Assembly: GCA_963971535.1 (NCBI GenBank)
Contig: OZ020589.1
Coordinates: 71,935,520 to 71,999,519, forward strand
Direction: 5' to 3'
Origin: Notolepis coatsorum
Lineage: Eukaryota > Chordata > Actinopteri > Aulopiformes > Paralepididae
Length of the DNA: 64,000 nucleotides
The stretch's first letter is position 1, and every line of letters begins with the position of its first letter. The notes under the pieces were generated by a model, which did not search any database, was not told the DNA's origin, and worked only from the letters and a program-made list of their open reading frames with translations. The position numbers and the translations under genes are program-made. This document shows, piece after piece, positions 42,346 through 53,522 of the stretch.

Positions 42346-44481
42346 TTAGGTTTGTATTAGCATACTGGGTAACTTCTTTGAAAGACATTTTACAAAGGAA
42401 ATAATATACTCCAAAAACATCAAAAGAATATGGCAGTCAATATCTACACAACAAACATTGCCTCTGCAAATCTCTTCAATTTCTTTCTTCCTTTCTTCTC
42501 TGATGACAGATCTGATGAAATGGTATTTTATATCGACATGTTTACATCTCTGTCGGCACACAGGGTTTCTAGCAATCTAGCAATCTACAATTGTCCTCGT
42601 AAACAACAGTCTTCTTATATACATAGGTATCTATCCCTTCGAGCAGTTGTTCCAGATAAATACACTCCTGTATGGTCATAGCTAGAGCCATATATTCGGC
42701 TTCACAAGTTTATAGAGCCACGGTGGACTGCTTCTTTGTTTTCCAAGAAACCAGTGAGCTATCTGCGTTCAAACTCACACAATATCCTGTGGTACTCCTT
42801 CTATCTGTGGTGTCAGCTGCCCAGTCTGCATCACTGTAGGCTTTAAGTCCTAGACCCTCGCTGCTCTTTCTGAAACACAGTTGTCTGTCTGCTGTACCTT
42901 TAAGATAACGAAAGACATGTTTTGCTGTGATCCAATGCTCCTCTGTGGGGTCAGCGAAATGCTGTGACAGTTTACTCACTACAAAACATAGGTCAGGGCG
43001 GGTACATGTTGTTAAATAAATGAGGCTACCCACAGCTTCTCTGTACATTTTTACATCTGTCAGTTTCTGAGCATCCTCCTGATAGTCTAGTTTTTGATCA
43101 CATGGTGTTTCCCTTGATCTACATTCTTGCATGTCGAAACGTTTCAGGATCTTTTCCACATATCTCTTCTGGGATATTTTTACACAATTAGCAGACTGTT
43201 CAAAATCCATACCTAGAAAATGCTTTAACCTCCCAAGGTCTTTCATTTTGAATCTGGTGGAGAGCATCTCTTTCACCTGTGCTAGGCTCCTGGTGTTGTC
43301 TGCTGCTATGATCAAATCATCCACCCAAATGACGATGATCACTTTTCCTGACTCCTTTGACTCCCTCGAGTAAACACAGGGGTCTACTGGGTTCTGTAGG
43401 AAGTGATCTTTGATAAGGCATGTATGAAGCATCTCGTTCCAATTTCGCGCAGACTGTTTCAGGCCGTAAATGGATTTTTCTAGCTTACACACTAGCTTCT
43501 CTCCTTTCCTTTCGTAACCCTCAGGTTGTTCCATGTATATCTCCCTATCTATGGGTGCGTGCAGATAGGCTGTTTTCACATCCATCTGATGTAAAATTAG
43601 ATTGTCCTCAGCTGCTTTCTGCACCACTACCCTTATACTGGTCAGATTGGCTGTGGGGGAGAATGTTTCACCGTAGTCTATCCCCTCCCTCTGACTGTAA
43701 CCCTTAGCTACAAACCTTGCTTTGTACTTATCGTGGCCTTCAATACCCTCCTTGATTGAATACACCCATTTTCCTCCCACTGTCTGTTTGCCCTCTGGTA
43801 ACTTGGTTAGAGTGAAGGTGTGGTTGTCCTCTAGGGACCTCATCTCCTCATCCATCACTCTCTCCCATTTACTTGATTCAGGGGACACTATGGCCTCTTT
43901 AAAGGTCTGAGGTACCCCATTAACTACCCTGTAGCAGTAATCAACGGTGATGGGTGTACTGTCCTCCTCGCCACTCCCTTTCCGAGCATAGTCTGTCAGA
44001 TACTTTGGGGGTCTGTGTTCCCTCGAGGGGTACCTCCCACTGCTTGGGGCACTTGACGTCACCCTCGGGTGCTCCTCGTCATCGCCCTCTGAGGGTGGCT
44101 GACTGTCTGCCTGCACGGCCGTGCTAAGTACACTGGGCTGATGTGTCTCTGTCTCTACACACCTTACTCTGGAGTCCAGCTCTGGCTCCTCTGTCTGTGT
44201 CTCGCCCTCACATGTTGTCTTTGTAACAAACTTGACTAGCCTGTGTTCCTGCACTACCCCTTTACCGGGATAATAAACCAGGAAAGCGGGGCTTCCCTTG
44301 TCATGCCCTACAAAGAGTCCTTTTTCACATCTGGACTTGAGCTTTCCTCTGTCCTGCAGGTACGCATAACACACTGATCCAAATCGGTGCATTCTGACTA
44401 GATTACACTTCTTTCCTGTCAGTGCTGTATACAGGGTGGTGCCTGTGTGCTTATTGAAGCACCTGTTTCTGGTGTAAGCGG
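42346..44481 (-). pseudogene. Copia integrase end, reverse transcriptase and RNase H
   Basis: From the stop at 44481 the frame runs AAYTRNRCFNKHTG, then RMHRFGSVCYAY (integrase C-region), then the RT with KWVYSIKE, KYKARFVAKGYSQ, HQMDVKTAYLHAPI, SIYGLKQSARNWN and VIWVDDLIIAADN, with both catalytic aspartates. RNase H shows AYSDADWAADTTDRRSTTGY and KKQSTVAL. There TAA (about 42707) replaces the usual Ser codon of STCEAEY, and the same frame continues TCEAEYMALA. After a further frameshift near 42570, KHVDIKYHFIRSVI ends the domain near 42450. Otherwise well conserved, so inactivation looks recent. Confidence 0.9.
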
Positions 44482-44901
44482 CTTATTGCACCGCATAGTG
44501 CCATAGGCTCTTAGGTAAGTTACTACCTACTAGCTTACACCTAGCCATCTCGAAAAGAGTGCGCCATTCTCTCTCTGCCACTCCGTTCTGGTGTGGGGAA
44601 TATGGACATGACGTCTCGTGTCTTATCCTGTTCTTCCTCAACAGTGATTGGAACTCTCTGTTCGTGAATTCGGTCCCGTTGTCGGACCTCAAACATCTTA
44701 CTGTACCATAAGGGGCTATGTCCGCCAGGAATTTGTCCGTGGCCTGGAGTGTGTCACTCTTTGCTTTAAGAAAGTAAACAAACACTGCCCCTGTGCACAT
44801 GTCTGTAAAAGACTGTACATATCTAAAGCCTCCTATGGACTCGTTTCTTACTGGACCGGCAAGATCTGTGTTAACCAACGCAAGTGGTACTTTTACTTTT
44901 T

Positions 44902-47177
44902 TTTTTTTTTTATTATTATTGCAAAACAAAAATTATTAAAAGTCAGTACTCAACACATAATCATAATGAAACTAACAGACAAGGTGGCTAAAATGACATG
45001 CAAGTACAGAACAGAAAACAAAAAAAAAGTCTATAATAATATTTTAACGTATATAGTGTATATCCAACGAAATTACCAATTATACAAATGCCTTATACAG
45101 GATATACCCCTAATACCTATTTTCTAAAACCCTACACACATATGCTCCAGCTCGAACCCCCCCCCTCCCGGACCCCTCCTTGGATAGTACCTCCATTATC
45201 CCTCACTCTAACCAGACACTACCATTATAAGCTAGCTTTTATTCTCTCCACCACTTCTAACCACATTGACATTTTGGATTCGTTGAGACCCAGAATTCTT
45301 GCTGTAGATATTTCTTGATAAATCACATCGAGATATGTAAGAGACCAAACCTTCCTGCCCATTTTTTCCGGTTGAAACCAGCGTGATGCGATCAGTTTTT
45401 TAGCTACTGTGATACCCGATAAAACCAATCTCTTTAGCTGTGGATTTACTGCAAACTCAAAAACATCATTCAATAGTAATACAGAGGGGTGTACTGGTAT
45501 ATTCCAAGATACGAGTTTTGATAATTGATGGGTCACATCTTTCCAGAATGCCTTAACTGGTGGGCAGTCCCAATACATGTGCATAAATGTCCCTTCGTCT
45601 CCATTTGTACATTGGGAGCATTTTGAGTCTTGTTTAAGGCCCATTCTGTTCAGTCTTACAGGAGTCAAGTATGTCCTGTGAATATAGTTAAGATTGATTT
45701 GTTGATGGTCCGGGTTCCTTGATGTAAGACGGACATTTGCCCATGCTTCTTGCCAATCAAAGTCACTTTCCAGGTCTGGTATATCCCTCCTCCAGACAGA
45801 GTCTAGTTGGAGGGTTTCATACGAGGACGTTAGTAATTGATAATAAAAACCTGATACAAAACCTCTCAATGTATCTCTTTCATAGAAGAATTTGTGGTAT
45901 CTGTGGTGTTCAACTGGTATGTCTAATGGAACACCGTGAGACCTCAAACATAGGCGTAACTGTATGTAAAAAAGCCATGTGGACTCGGTGAGGTTAAACT
46001 TTGTGCATATTTCTCCATAACTACAAAAACCCTGGTTATTAAAAATATCCCCTAATGAGTGTATGCCTTGCTCTTCCCATATAGGGAATCTTATAGGACG
46101 TTTTTCCATTAAGAGTGCATTGTTATTGAATATGGGAGTATGATTATGCCATTTTTGAGGGTTAGGATATTTTTTTTGTGTTTCACGCCATATCCGGATT
46201 GCATGGGTAATTATGGGGCCAAATTTTCGCTCACAGTGCTTGATTGGTAGTTTAGTGTGTGCTATGTCCTTCAGTCTATGTGGGGCTACTATGTTTTCTT
46301 CCAATTTTCTCCAGGATGCCAATGCCTGGGGATCAAACCATATTGTCAATGGTCTTAATGTGTATGCCTTAAAATATTGGAAAAAATCTGGAACTGCCAA
46401 GCCACCGTCTGCTTTATTTCTCTGTGCGGTGGATCTTTTTATGCGAGGTGGTTTGTTATTCCAAATAAATTTGTATGTGGAGGAGTGTAATCTTTTCCAG
46501 TAACCCTCTGGAGGGGGTAACGGTAGCATTGAACTGATGAAGTTGATTCTTGGTAGTACATCCATCTTAACTATTGATACCCTTGCCTGTACTGAGTTTT
46601 TAAGTTTTGCCCACCTGTCCAGGTCGTCTTTGATTTTGTTCTGTATTTTTGTGTAATTGTGCTTCACCGTTTGTCTTATGGTGGGAAATATTTCCACACC
46701 CAAGCATCTAAAATGTTTTACCATGGGTATCTCACCTGGGAGGGTTGTGTCTTTTTTTGCATGGGTGTTAAGTGGAAGGAAAGCCGACTTCGGCCAATTT
46801 ATTTTAAATCCCGATAAATCACCAAAGTTCTCTATCAACTTGAGTAGATGAGGCAATGTGGTGTTGGGGCTTTGCATGAACAATATTATGTCGTCCGCAT
46901 ATAAACTAATTTTATGTTGTGTGCCCTTGATTACGATTGGTTCTATGTATTGGGATTGTCTTATATTATATTATATATTGTGCTAAAGGCTCTAATGATA
47001 GATCGAATAGTCCGGGACTAAGAGGGCAACCCTGTCTGGCTGAGCGTGATACCGGAAAGATTTTGGAGATGAATGTACCTGTTGTAATCATGGCCGATGG
47101 GTCTTTGTATAATACTTTAATCATATCAATGAATCCTTTTCCTAACCCCATCCTTTCTAATACTGCCCATAGAAACG
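44902..47177 (-). mobile_element. 5'-truncated L1-type LINE inserted in copia integrase
   Basis: Antisense insertion with a T run (poly(A) on the other strand) at its left edge, about 44901-44911. The 13-bp duplication ACTTTTACTTTTT stands at 44889-44901 and 47178-47190. It contains the ORF2 reverse transcriptase from mid-palm to the C-terminus and about 320 bases of 3' UTR. 5' truncation, oligo(A) and a long TSD are hallmarks of L1 target-primed insertion. Confidence 0.9.
45225..47177 (-). pseudogene. L1 ORF2, reverse transcriptase to C-terminus
   Basis: Opens with GLGKGFIDMIKVLYKDPSAM and SARQGCPLSPGLFDLSLEPL. A frameshift occurs near 46965 within a TATATTATATT tract. Then LYADDIILFM (about 46880-46905) and a clean 552-codon frame with FKINWPKSAFLPLN, FRCLGVEIFP and FIWNNKPPRIKR follow. 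Near the end, CSQCTNGDEGTFMHMYWDC is the CCHC-type motif typical of L1 ORF2 C-termini. The endonuclease and fingers are missing. Apart from the one frameshift the protein is well kept. It belongs to a different L1 lineage from the copy at 3663-10035, judging from sequence divergence. Confidence 0.88.
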
Positions 47178-47509
47178 ACTTTTACTTTTTATGTGGGATT
47201 TCTGTTTCTCGATTGAGCAAACTTCCCCTTTATGCACACGACACATTCTTTATCAGGTCTACGCTTTTCGCCTTCAATGTCACTGCTTGCAGTTTCAGTA
47301 AATCCTCGTAATTACAATGACCCATAATCTCATGCCATGTCTGAATATCGTGGCTGACGGTTACTTTACACATATCATTGTCATTACACTCTGTTTTCAG
47401 GTATTACATTCTCTGATACACCTCTATGTCAAATCGCGTACCGTTGGGCTCTACAAGAACATTTGACCTTCAATGAAGAACACTCTGGCACTGTTCGCAG
47501 TAGCAGCTA

Positions 47510-48808
47510 TTACAGAGAATAGTCCTTGTGGGAACGATGGCACAACGTCTTTAACGTCACTGTACGCCGGCACCCCCCGCTGTCCGTGAGGCATACCTGT
47601 GCGTCTCCTCTCTCTTTCGCCAACCCGTAGGTGCGCTTTCCGTCTGCCAGCTCCATGCTGTGTCTCTCCGGGCGGAAAGTTCTGTCAAAGTTCTTGAACT
47701 GACTCCTGTCGTTGATGACGTGGGACGACGCACCCGAGTCCACGATCAGTCCCTTCCTTTGGGCCTGTTGCAGCTGCGTTGGCCTGGTGACGTACGCCCT
47801 GGGGATGAAGCCCTCTCATTCCACTACTCTCCAGTCGTCGCCTCGATCCGTCTCACGCCGACCATCGCCGCCATCTTGTCCATGCGCGTGTCGCGCGCCC
47901 TGGTCGTGTTTCTTCATGCACGCTCTGCCTGCGTGCCGCGTGGATCTGCAGGAGCCACACCAGACAGTCCTCGTGCAGTTACTTCTCCGATGGCTTTCTC
48001 TCCGCATCGCCAACACGCCAGCTCCGTCGTGGTCCTGGTCCTCTCCCTTGGCATCGCTCGCCTTTAGCACCCTCTCTCCCGCCTCCGCAGTGGCTGGGTG
48101 GGTATCTTCTGAGGCCTCGAAGTTCCTTAACTTAGCCTTGAACTGTCCCAGCGTCATGTCCGTTGAACTGTGTGTTACCAGGAGTGTGAACGGTTTGTAC
48201 AGCTCCGGTAGTCCTCTCATCATCATCGCCATCATTAGCCCATCGCTTGGTGCTTCTCCGGCACTCCTCAATGGCATCGTGATCTGCTCCGCTCTGTTGA
48301 CGTATTCGGTCACAGTCTCGGTTTGCCCCTTCCTCAGGGTCGTCAGTGCTATGTAGAGGGCCATGACTCAGGGTCTTCCTCGCCCGATGTAATGCTCTCT
48401 CAATACCTCCAAGCTTTCTCGGCCTCGGTCTTTAGTGTCGCGGAATATCAGCCCCATGCTGGTGTCGTCGAGCAGCGGCGCTAACTCACAGTACGCGTCT
48501 GCGTTACGCTGGTCGTCCAGGGCTTGCTCTTCCGCCGTCAGTTCTCCCGTGGGGGCTGCCAGGATCGTCTCCTTCAGTCCCGCACCGTGCATGCAGCATA
48601 GCATGCGCTCTTCCCAGAGCTCGTAGTTCTCTGCTTTTCCATTGAATGAGGGCCATTTGTTCCTCCCTCTGGTCGCCACACGCTCTAAGACGGGGTTCTC
48701 CCCCTCGCCTCCGTTGTGCTCAGCATGCTCCGTCTCCCCCGGTGCCGCCTCCTCGGGGCTCTTGGCTGCTACCTTCTTGACTCTCCTGTGAGGCTTCTTG
48801 GCTTTCAT
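47510..48808 (-). pseudogene. Copia gag and protease, frameshifted
   Basis: The start at 48808 gives a basic leader (MKAKKPHRRVKKVAAKS) followed by NKWPSFNGKAENYELWEERM, typical of copia Gag. The frame stops at 48368 and goes on from 48364 as LYIALTTLRKGQTETVTEYV and LMMAMMMRGLPELYKPFTLL. A zinc-knuckle-like CGSCRSTRHAGRAC lies near 47950. After a stop at 47816, LIVDSGASSHVINDRSQF (about 47708-47755) carries the DSGA active site of the aspartic protease. Two breaks in 430 codons. About 240 bases of poorly recognisable sequence (47270-47510) separate it from integrase. Confidence 0.88.
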
Positions 48809-48939
48809 GTTGCTCTTTGATGGTGGGCGTAGTTTTAGCTCCTGTTGGCCTAGCGTCTAGCCACGCGGTACTCCCGGTGCTAACCTAGCCTATACTTTAG
48901 CTAAACTTGCTACCCTTATCATTTCGCCCCTGGCGTGAT

Positions 48940-48953
48940 CTGGGCCCATAACC
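48940..48953 (-). other. Copia primer binding site for an internal iMet tRNA segment
   Basis: On the plus strand CTGGGCCCATAACC matches the anticodon arm of eukaryotic initiator tRNA-Met (CAU anticodon), directly adjoining the LTR. GCGTG just before it also matches after a two-base difference. Priming by a half-molecule of iMet tRNA is known for Drosophila copia, and the position fits that mode. Confidence 0.85.
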
Positions 48954-49277
48954 TGTTAACAGAATCAGGCTATAGGGCGACAATAATGTGGTCAAGAGGC
49001 ATGGTTTCTATCTTGAGCCTTAACTGGCGTGGTTTATTTATTCACATGGCAGAGCAGTAACACATGAGTCCTTCTCGTGAGAGGTAGGTGGGGGAAGAGA
49101 AAGAATGGGAGGAGACATCTCTATTTATACTCGCCACCTGGTGGTGTCAGTGGCTCCGCCTAGAGCGCCCTCTAGTGGAAACAGTTATATATGCAGTTAG
49201 ACAGTTACTAGTGGAAACAGTTATATATGCAGTTAGACAGTTACTAACAATCCTACCTAGAACCTCTGACATCAACA
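48954..49277 (-). repeat. Copia 5' LTR, complete
   Basis: 324 bp, TGTTAACA...ATCAACA on the plus strand, so TG...CA in element orientation. It holds a TTTATTTATTCAC word (AATAAATAAA in sense) at about 49030 and a 37-bp internal tandem repeat (GTGGAAACAGTTATATATGC) near 49176-49245. Confidence 0.9.
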
Positions 49278-49576
49278 TGTCCTATTTCACCTTTTGTAAT
49301 TCAATTGTTTTTATTTCTTTGAGTTTTGTATAAAAAATGTATAATAAGATAGCACCTGTTTTGTAACAGTGGCCACTAGGTACTAGCAGGCACTCAGCAC
49401 CTGACCTCTGACTGCCTCGAACAGCGAACCCTCCACTGCACCAGCACCATGTCTTATGCATTCAGCCACCTGAAAAGGATCTAATTCAGGTGGTGAAGTG
49501 GAGATATGTAATTTATGAGTGAGTTTACACCATCTGAGGCTACCATCGCAAGGTTTCAACCTCATTACCTCATTAC

Positions 49577-50515
49577 CAAACAGTGGACGAAGCTGTGGAG
49601 ATGATACCTGCCGTCCTCACGAATCTCACAATTGACGATGGTCCCTTCACAGCCAGGGAGTTTGCCAAAGTGAAATCCATACTGAAGCAGGGTTCTTGGC
49701 CAGATTGCATTCCCCCAGAGGTCTGTAAGAACTGTGACCTTGACAACATCATCCTGAAGTTCTGCAACCACGCCCTGATGAAAAACAACCAGCCTGATAT
49801 GTGGTCTCTCTCTAACATCATCCCAGTGCCTATGTCCGGAGATCTCTCGAAGCCAGACAACTACCGTGGCATAAGTCTGACATGTGTCATTGCAAAGATG
49901 TACAATCGCATGATACTGAACCGGATATGGAATGCCATCGACCCCCACCTCAGGGAGAACAAAATATTTTTCTGAGAGAAGAGGACCACTGTGGCCCAGA
50001 TCTTGGCCTTGAGGAGAATCATCGAGGAGGTGAAGAAGACGAACCTGACAGCGGTACTGTGCTTTATCGACTTCAAAAAGGCATTTGACCCGATACGCAG
50101 AGGCGTGATGATGAAGATGCTCAAGGCCTACGGGGTCCCTGCCAATCTACTCCGGGCCATAGGGACCATGCACACAAGGTACAAGGGCAAAGGTGGTAAC
50201 CCCAGACGGCAACAGTGAAGAGTTTGACATCCAGGCTGGGGTGATGCAAGGGGACACCCTTGCCCAGTTCCTTTTCGTCATAGTCCTCGACTATGTGCTC
50301 AGGAAGGCCATCACCGCCCCAACTCTGGACTCATTTAAAAAACTGCTCAAAACCCACCTTTTGAACTTGGCCTTTAACCCCTAATTTCTCACTTTATATG
50401 TATACAGTATGTATATGTATATGTTGTGTCTGTCCACTATGTTTGTTAATTTGTCATCCCCCCCCCCCTATGTAAAGCGACCTTGGGTCTTATGAAAGGC
50501 GCTATATAAAACGAA

Positions 50516-50607
<92 letters not shown>

Positions 50608-50766
50608 CAGTGGAGGGGAGCAGGAACTTGGTCTCACAAGGAGATTGAGACGACATCAGCCTGCTCTCTGACCGCATAGAGGAAGCACAGGAACTCCTGT
50701 GCAGAGTGGAGATGGAGTGCACCAAGGTTGGCCTTAGGCTAAATGCCAAGAAAACCGAGGCCATAA
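49577..50766 (+). mobile_element. RTE/Jockey-like LINE remnant, split by an L2 3' end
   Basis: Reverse-transcriptase coding from 49577 to about 50317 and 50609-50766, with an L2 3' fragment between. Its right end is cut by the inverted-repeat element starting at 50767. No 3' UTR or tail is present, so the clade is uncertain. Confidence 0.7.
49577..50766 (+). pseudogene. LINE reverse transcriptase, fingers and palm
   Basis: PDCIPPEVCKNCDLDNIILK, NIIPVPMSGDLSKPDNYRGI and LRENKIFF lead to a TGA (49974). The same frame then gives KRTTVAQILALRRIIEEVKK, TAVLCFIDFKKAFDPIRRGV (catalytic Asp block) and GVPANLLRAIGTM. A frameshift near 50190 leads to EEFDIQAGVMQGDTLAQFLF and YVLRKAI. After the L2 insertion, DDISLLSDRIEEAQELLCRV (the catalytic DD of the FADD block) and LNAKKTEAITYG resume. 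The blocks are in normal order. One stop and one or two frameshifts plus two insertions inactivate it. Confidence 0.8.
50318..50608 (+). mobile_element. L2-type LINE 3' end with (ATT)n tail
   Basis: LDSFKKLLKTHLLNLAF is the extreme L2 C-terminus. Then comes a 3' UTR with a C run (50458-50468) and GAAAGGCGCTATATAAAACG. A tail of about 30 ATT units lies at 50516-50607. Same family as 12250-12975. Confidence 0.85.
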
Positions 50767-51034
50767 CATACGGTTATATATATAACCATAGTTATGTGAG
50801 TAATAGCCCATATCCAGTCTATATACTGAATACATTTTTCCACATGTACCTATACACACCCATCCGCCTGGCCACACCCCCATCCGCTCCTCTACATAAG
50901 CAGGGGTGTGGCCATACTAACAGCTCCTTCCCAAGTCTTTCACCACCAAGGCGAAGACCACGGGGTCCTCAGTGAGTCCAGCGCAGAGCGCTCGCTATTA
51001 CTCACATAACTATGGTTATATAGATAACCGTATG
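50767..51034. repeat. 268-bp hairpin unit with 40-bp arms
   Basis: The arm CATACGGTTATATATATAAC at the left and its complement at the right differ at one position of 40. The interior contains one copy of the 126-bp repeat. It could be a MITE in its own right. Confidence 0.85.
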
Positions 51035-51074
51035 TCATGTTACGTCATAGCTTACGCTCTGCGCTCTACTGGAA

Positions 51075-53471
51075 CACAGGAGCTGAGCAGAGCGGAAGCT
51101 CGACAAATGTACCCGCTGAGGCACCCCACAACCATCAGAACTGGGGAGGACCCGAGCCCCCGGACCCCCCTAGTGTGCGAAGAGGGGTTTAGCAACTCAA
51201 ACGCACAGGGTGAGCAGACCGTGGGACTTACCCACAGAAGAACCCACGACTACACAAACGCGCAACCCACATGCCACTAGGGAACGAACGGGAAGAAACA
51301 AAACCCCCGTTACAACCCCTAATATCACGGGGTCAAGGGCAAAAACCCAACCCCGTGGCAAGGCCGTAGCAGCGGAGCGCGAAGGAGGACCCAGCCCCAG
51401 GAAGGGACTGGATCCCCCGGAAAAGGGGGCCTGGTGAGGCCAACGACGCCGCAGCATCGAGACCCCACCAGGCGGTCACTAGTGACACCACCCCCCACAT
51501 CGCCAGCGTATCGGACAGGCCCCATCCAAGAGCAGGCCCTTCCCCGCTACAGCACGCTGCCCTGAAGCACTCAAGAGGCTACACCCACAGCGGGACCAGG
51601 CAGCGCACCTGGGAGACAACCCCCAAAGAGGTTGATCCCTCAATCCAGGCAACAGGTCAAAAAGACTCGACCTGAGCCTGGAGCACTGCGGACTAGACAG
51701 GCGCCAAAGGGGTCTGCTGAAAACATGGCGTGGGACCAGGGAACTCCCTCCCCCCCCCTCCCTACCCTGTGACGCGCTGACCCAGCAACGTGACAGGAAG
51801 CCTGAAGGACAGGAGGTCCAATCCCCTGACCAATCAGAAAAAAAGGGGAGGGAGGGTTTATCAGTTCACCCCCTCATGACCCCTCACCCCTGATACGATG
51901 CAATGACAAAGCAGAGCCATGACACCAGTCATAGCGTCCTACATGAAGCACATGTATACCTGTCGAGGTAACAGCTTCACATAGGCTCATGTGCGAACCT
52001 GCCACCTGAATTTGTACACCTTTTCCTAAAGGAAGACAAAACACAGACCAAGAGAGGGCCCTTTAAGGGCCCTGGTATAAGAGCTTACACATGTAACTTC
52101 TGTAGGCCAACACCTAACCCAGTTGTGGATCTTAAACGTGAAACGACACATACAACCCTCCATCACAACAAAAAAGGGCGAAAGTACACTCACTACTGTA
52201 AGAGGAACGCCATTTTTCATGACGAGAGAAGACACAAGTCCTTGATTAAGTACTGGTCACAGGCCTTGCTAAGTCCACATGACAGCGACCAAACAATTTT
52301 CAAAAACAAATTGCCTCTCTAAGCAAGAGCACAACCCCAGCAGAAGCTGAGGGGTTACACCGTATCCCCAAAAACATAGTGAAACAACACACATATTGTA
52401 AACAAAATCATGTTTGAGGGGAGGGGGGGAGGCCCAGGGGAAAACCGGGGAAACCCACCCCTCACCACCTTACCCCTGATACGACGCCAATGTGTAGAGT
52501 AAGCTTTACATCATGCACGCTAGCACAGCCGAAGACCTTGTTTGAACAGGTACAGCCCTCTTCATGTGTGAAAAAACTTGCCACCTGTTATTGTCATCAC
52601 AAGCTGAGAGAGGGACACATCCCTCGATCACATGCCACTATGCACAGCATTGTAGGGCAACCCAGCCAGTTGTGGGCTCAGCCACGTTGTCTAACGTTAC
52701 ATGAACACACACAACTTCTCATCACGTAAACGCTGTTTCTAGGTAGAGAGAAAAGCACAAGCTTTGGCCAGCGGTACCCAAGCTATACAAGCAACCAAGA
52801 CAATTCACACACAGCACATGTCGTATCCCCAAATGTAGTGAAGTAACATACGTTTTGGAAAAAAACATCGTTATTAACAAAACATTCGGGAGGGGAAGGA
52901 AGGAAGAGTGGGGTAATGTCCAATGGACATCTTACCTGCACCAATGAATGCAGGATGAAAGGCTGCAACAGGCTGGTCTCCACGTTGACGAAAGGCCTCT
53001 CGCTGGCGGGGCAAAAAATAAGCTATGGCCGGAGCCTTGCTCCGGCGAGACGCCCCCCTCCTGCAGCTGGTCATGGTGCAGGCCCGACTACATCTTCTGT
53101 CAAAGATGACGTCATAGTCAGAGTGCCAGGGCCTGCTATTCTCACGGCTAATGTCAATGGTTGTAGCACAAGCTAACAGCTAACTCTAGGCTAACTGATA
53201 GCATCAAGCTAACGTTCCCAGCCGAGCGAACGTAACGGCAGCTAACGTCGTAGCTAAACAGCTAACTGGCTAAAAGGTAGCTCAACCCAGCTAAGAAGCA
53301 AGCTAAACGGCTACCACTGAACAACTGTACAACGTGAGAAGCAATACAGGCCAACACTTCAGACAGCCGCTGCCTTTCCCTCTTCTCATCCGAAGAGAGA
53401 AGAGAAAAAGAAGGCAACACGTCCCTCCTCAGAACGGTGTTTACCAGACACAGCGGTGTTGGCATCAAGCC
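51075..53471. other. GC-rich non-coding body with diverged tandem repeats
   Basis: About 2.4 kb. Two diverged units are visible: CCCCTGATACGA words at about 51890 and 52470, CGTATCCCCAAA words at about 52361 and 52825, and CCCAGTTGTGG / CCAGCCAGTTGTGGG at about 52119 and 52662. Unit length is about 460-580 bases. GCTAAC/TAGCT words crowd 53170-53300. Open frames of 65-102 codons lack motifs and run through GC-rich DNA, so I do not call genes. Confidence 0.5.
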
Positions 53472-53522
53472 CCTGGCGGCACTGGCGGACTCAGGGGGGG
53501 GGGCAGGGGGGGCGACCGCCCG

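Larger units (their letters stand above)
44482..47270 (-). pseudogene. Copia integrase, interrupted by L1
   Basis: Split into about 47270-47178 and 44901-44482. The upstream piece gives ECVVCIKGKFAQSRN, the Cys half of the HHCC finger and the region after it, followed by TAA. After removing the L1 and one copy of the 13-bp duplication, the frame runs on into VKVPLALVNTDLAGP. Core residues are visible: Asp in NTDLAGP (about 44870), Asp in RSDNGTEF (about 44680) and Glu in HQNGVAERE (about 44580). A second stop (TAA, about 44482) follows LWHYAVQ. All three catalytic acids remain but the frame is closed in two places. Confidence 0.88.
42110..49277 (-). mobile_element. Ty1/copia LTR retrotransposon, degenerate, split by L1
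   Basis: Antisense element: partial 3' LTR at 42110-42338, pol and gag remnants from 42346 to 48808, primer site 48940-48953, 5' LTR 48954-49277. An L1 of 2.3 kb lies at 44902-47177. Gene order in element orientation is gag, protease, integrase, reverse transcriptase, RNase H, the copia order (integrase before RT). Copia elements are uncommon in vertebrates, and fish carry some lineages. Several stops and frameshifts make the copy inactive. Confidence 0.92.

Noticed and set aside
47660..48356. Plus-strand frames of 135 and 214 codons
   Set aside because: Antisense shadows of copia gag and protease.
50972..51457. Frames of 75-102 codons in GC-rich DNA
   Set aside because: No motif on either strand, and stop-poor because of GC content; the surrounding element appears non-coding.
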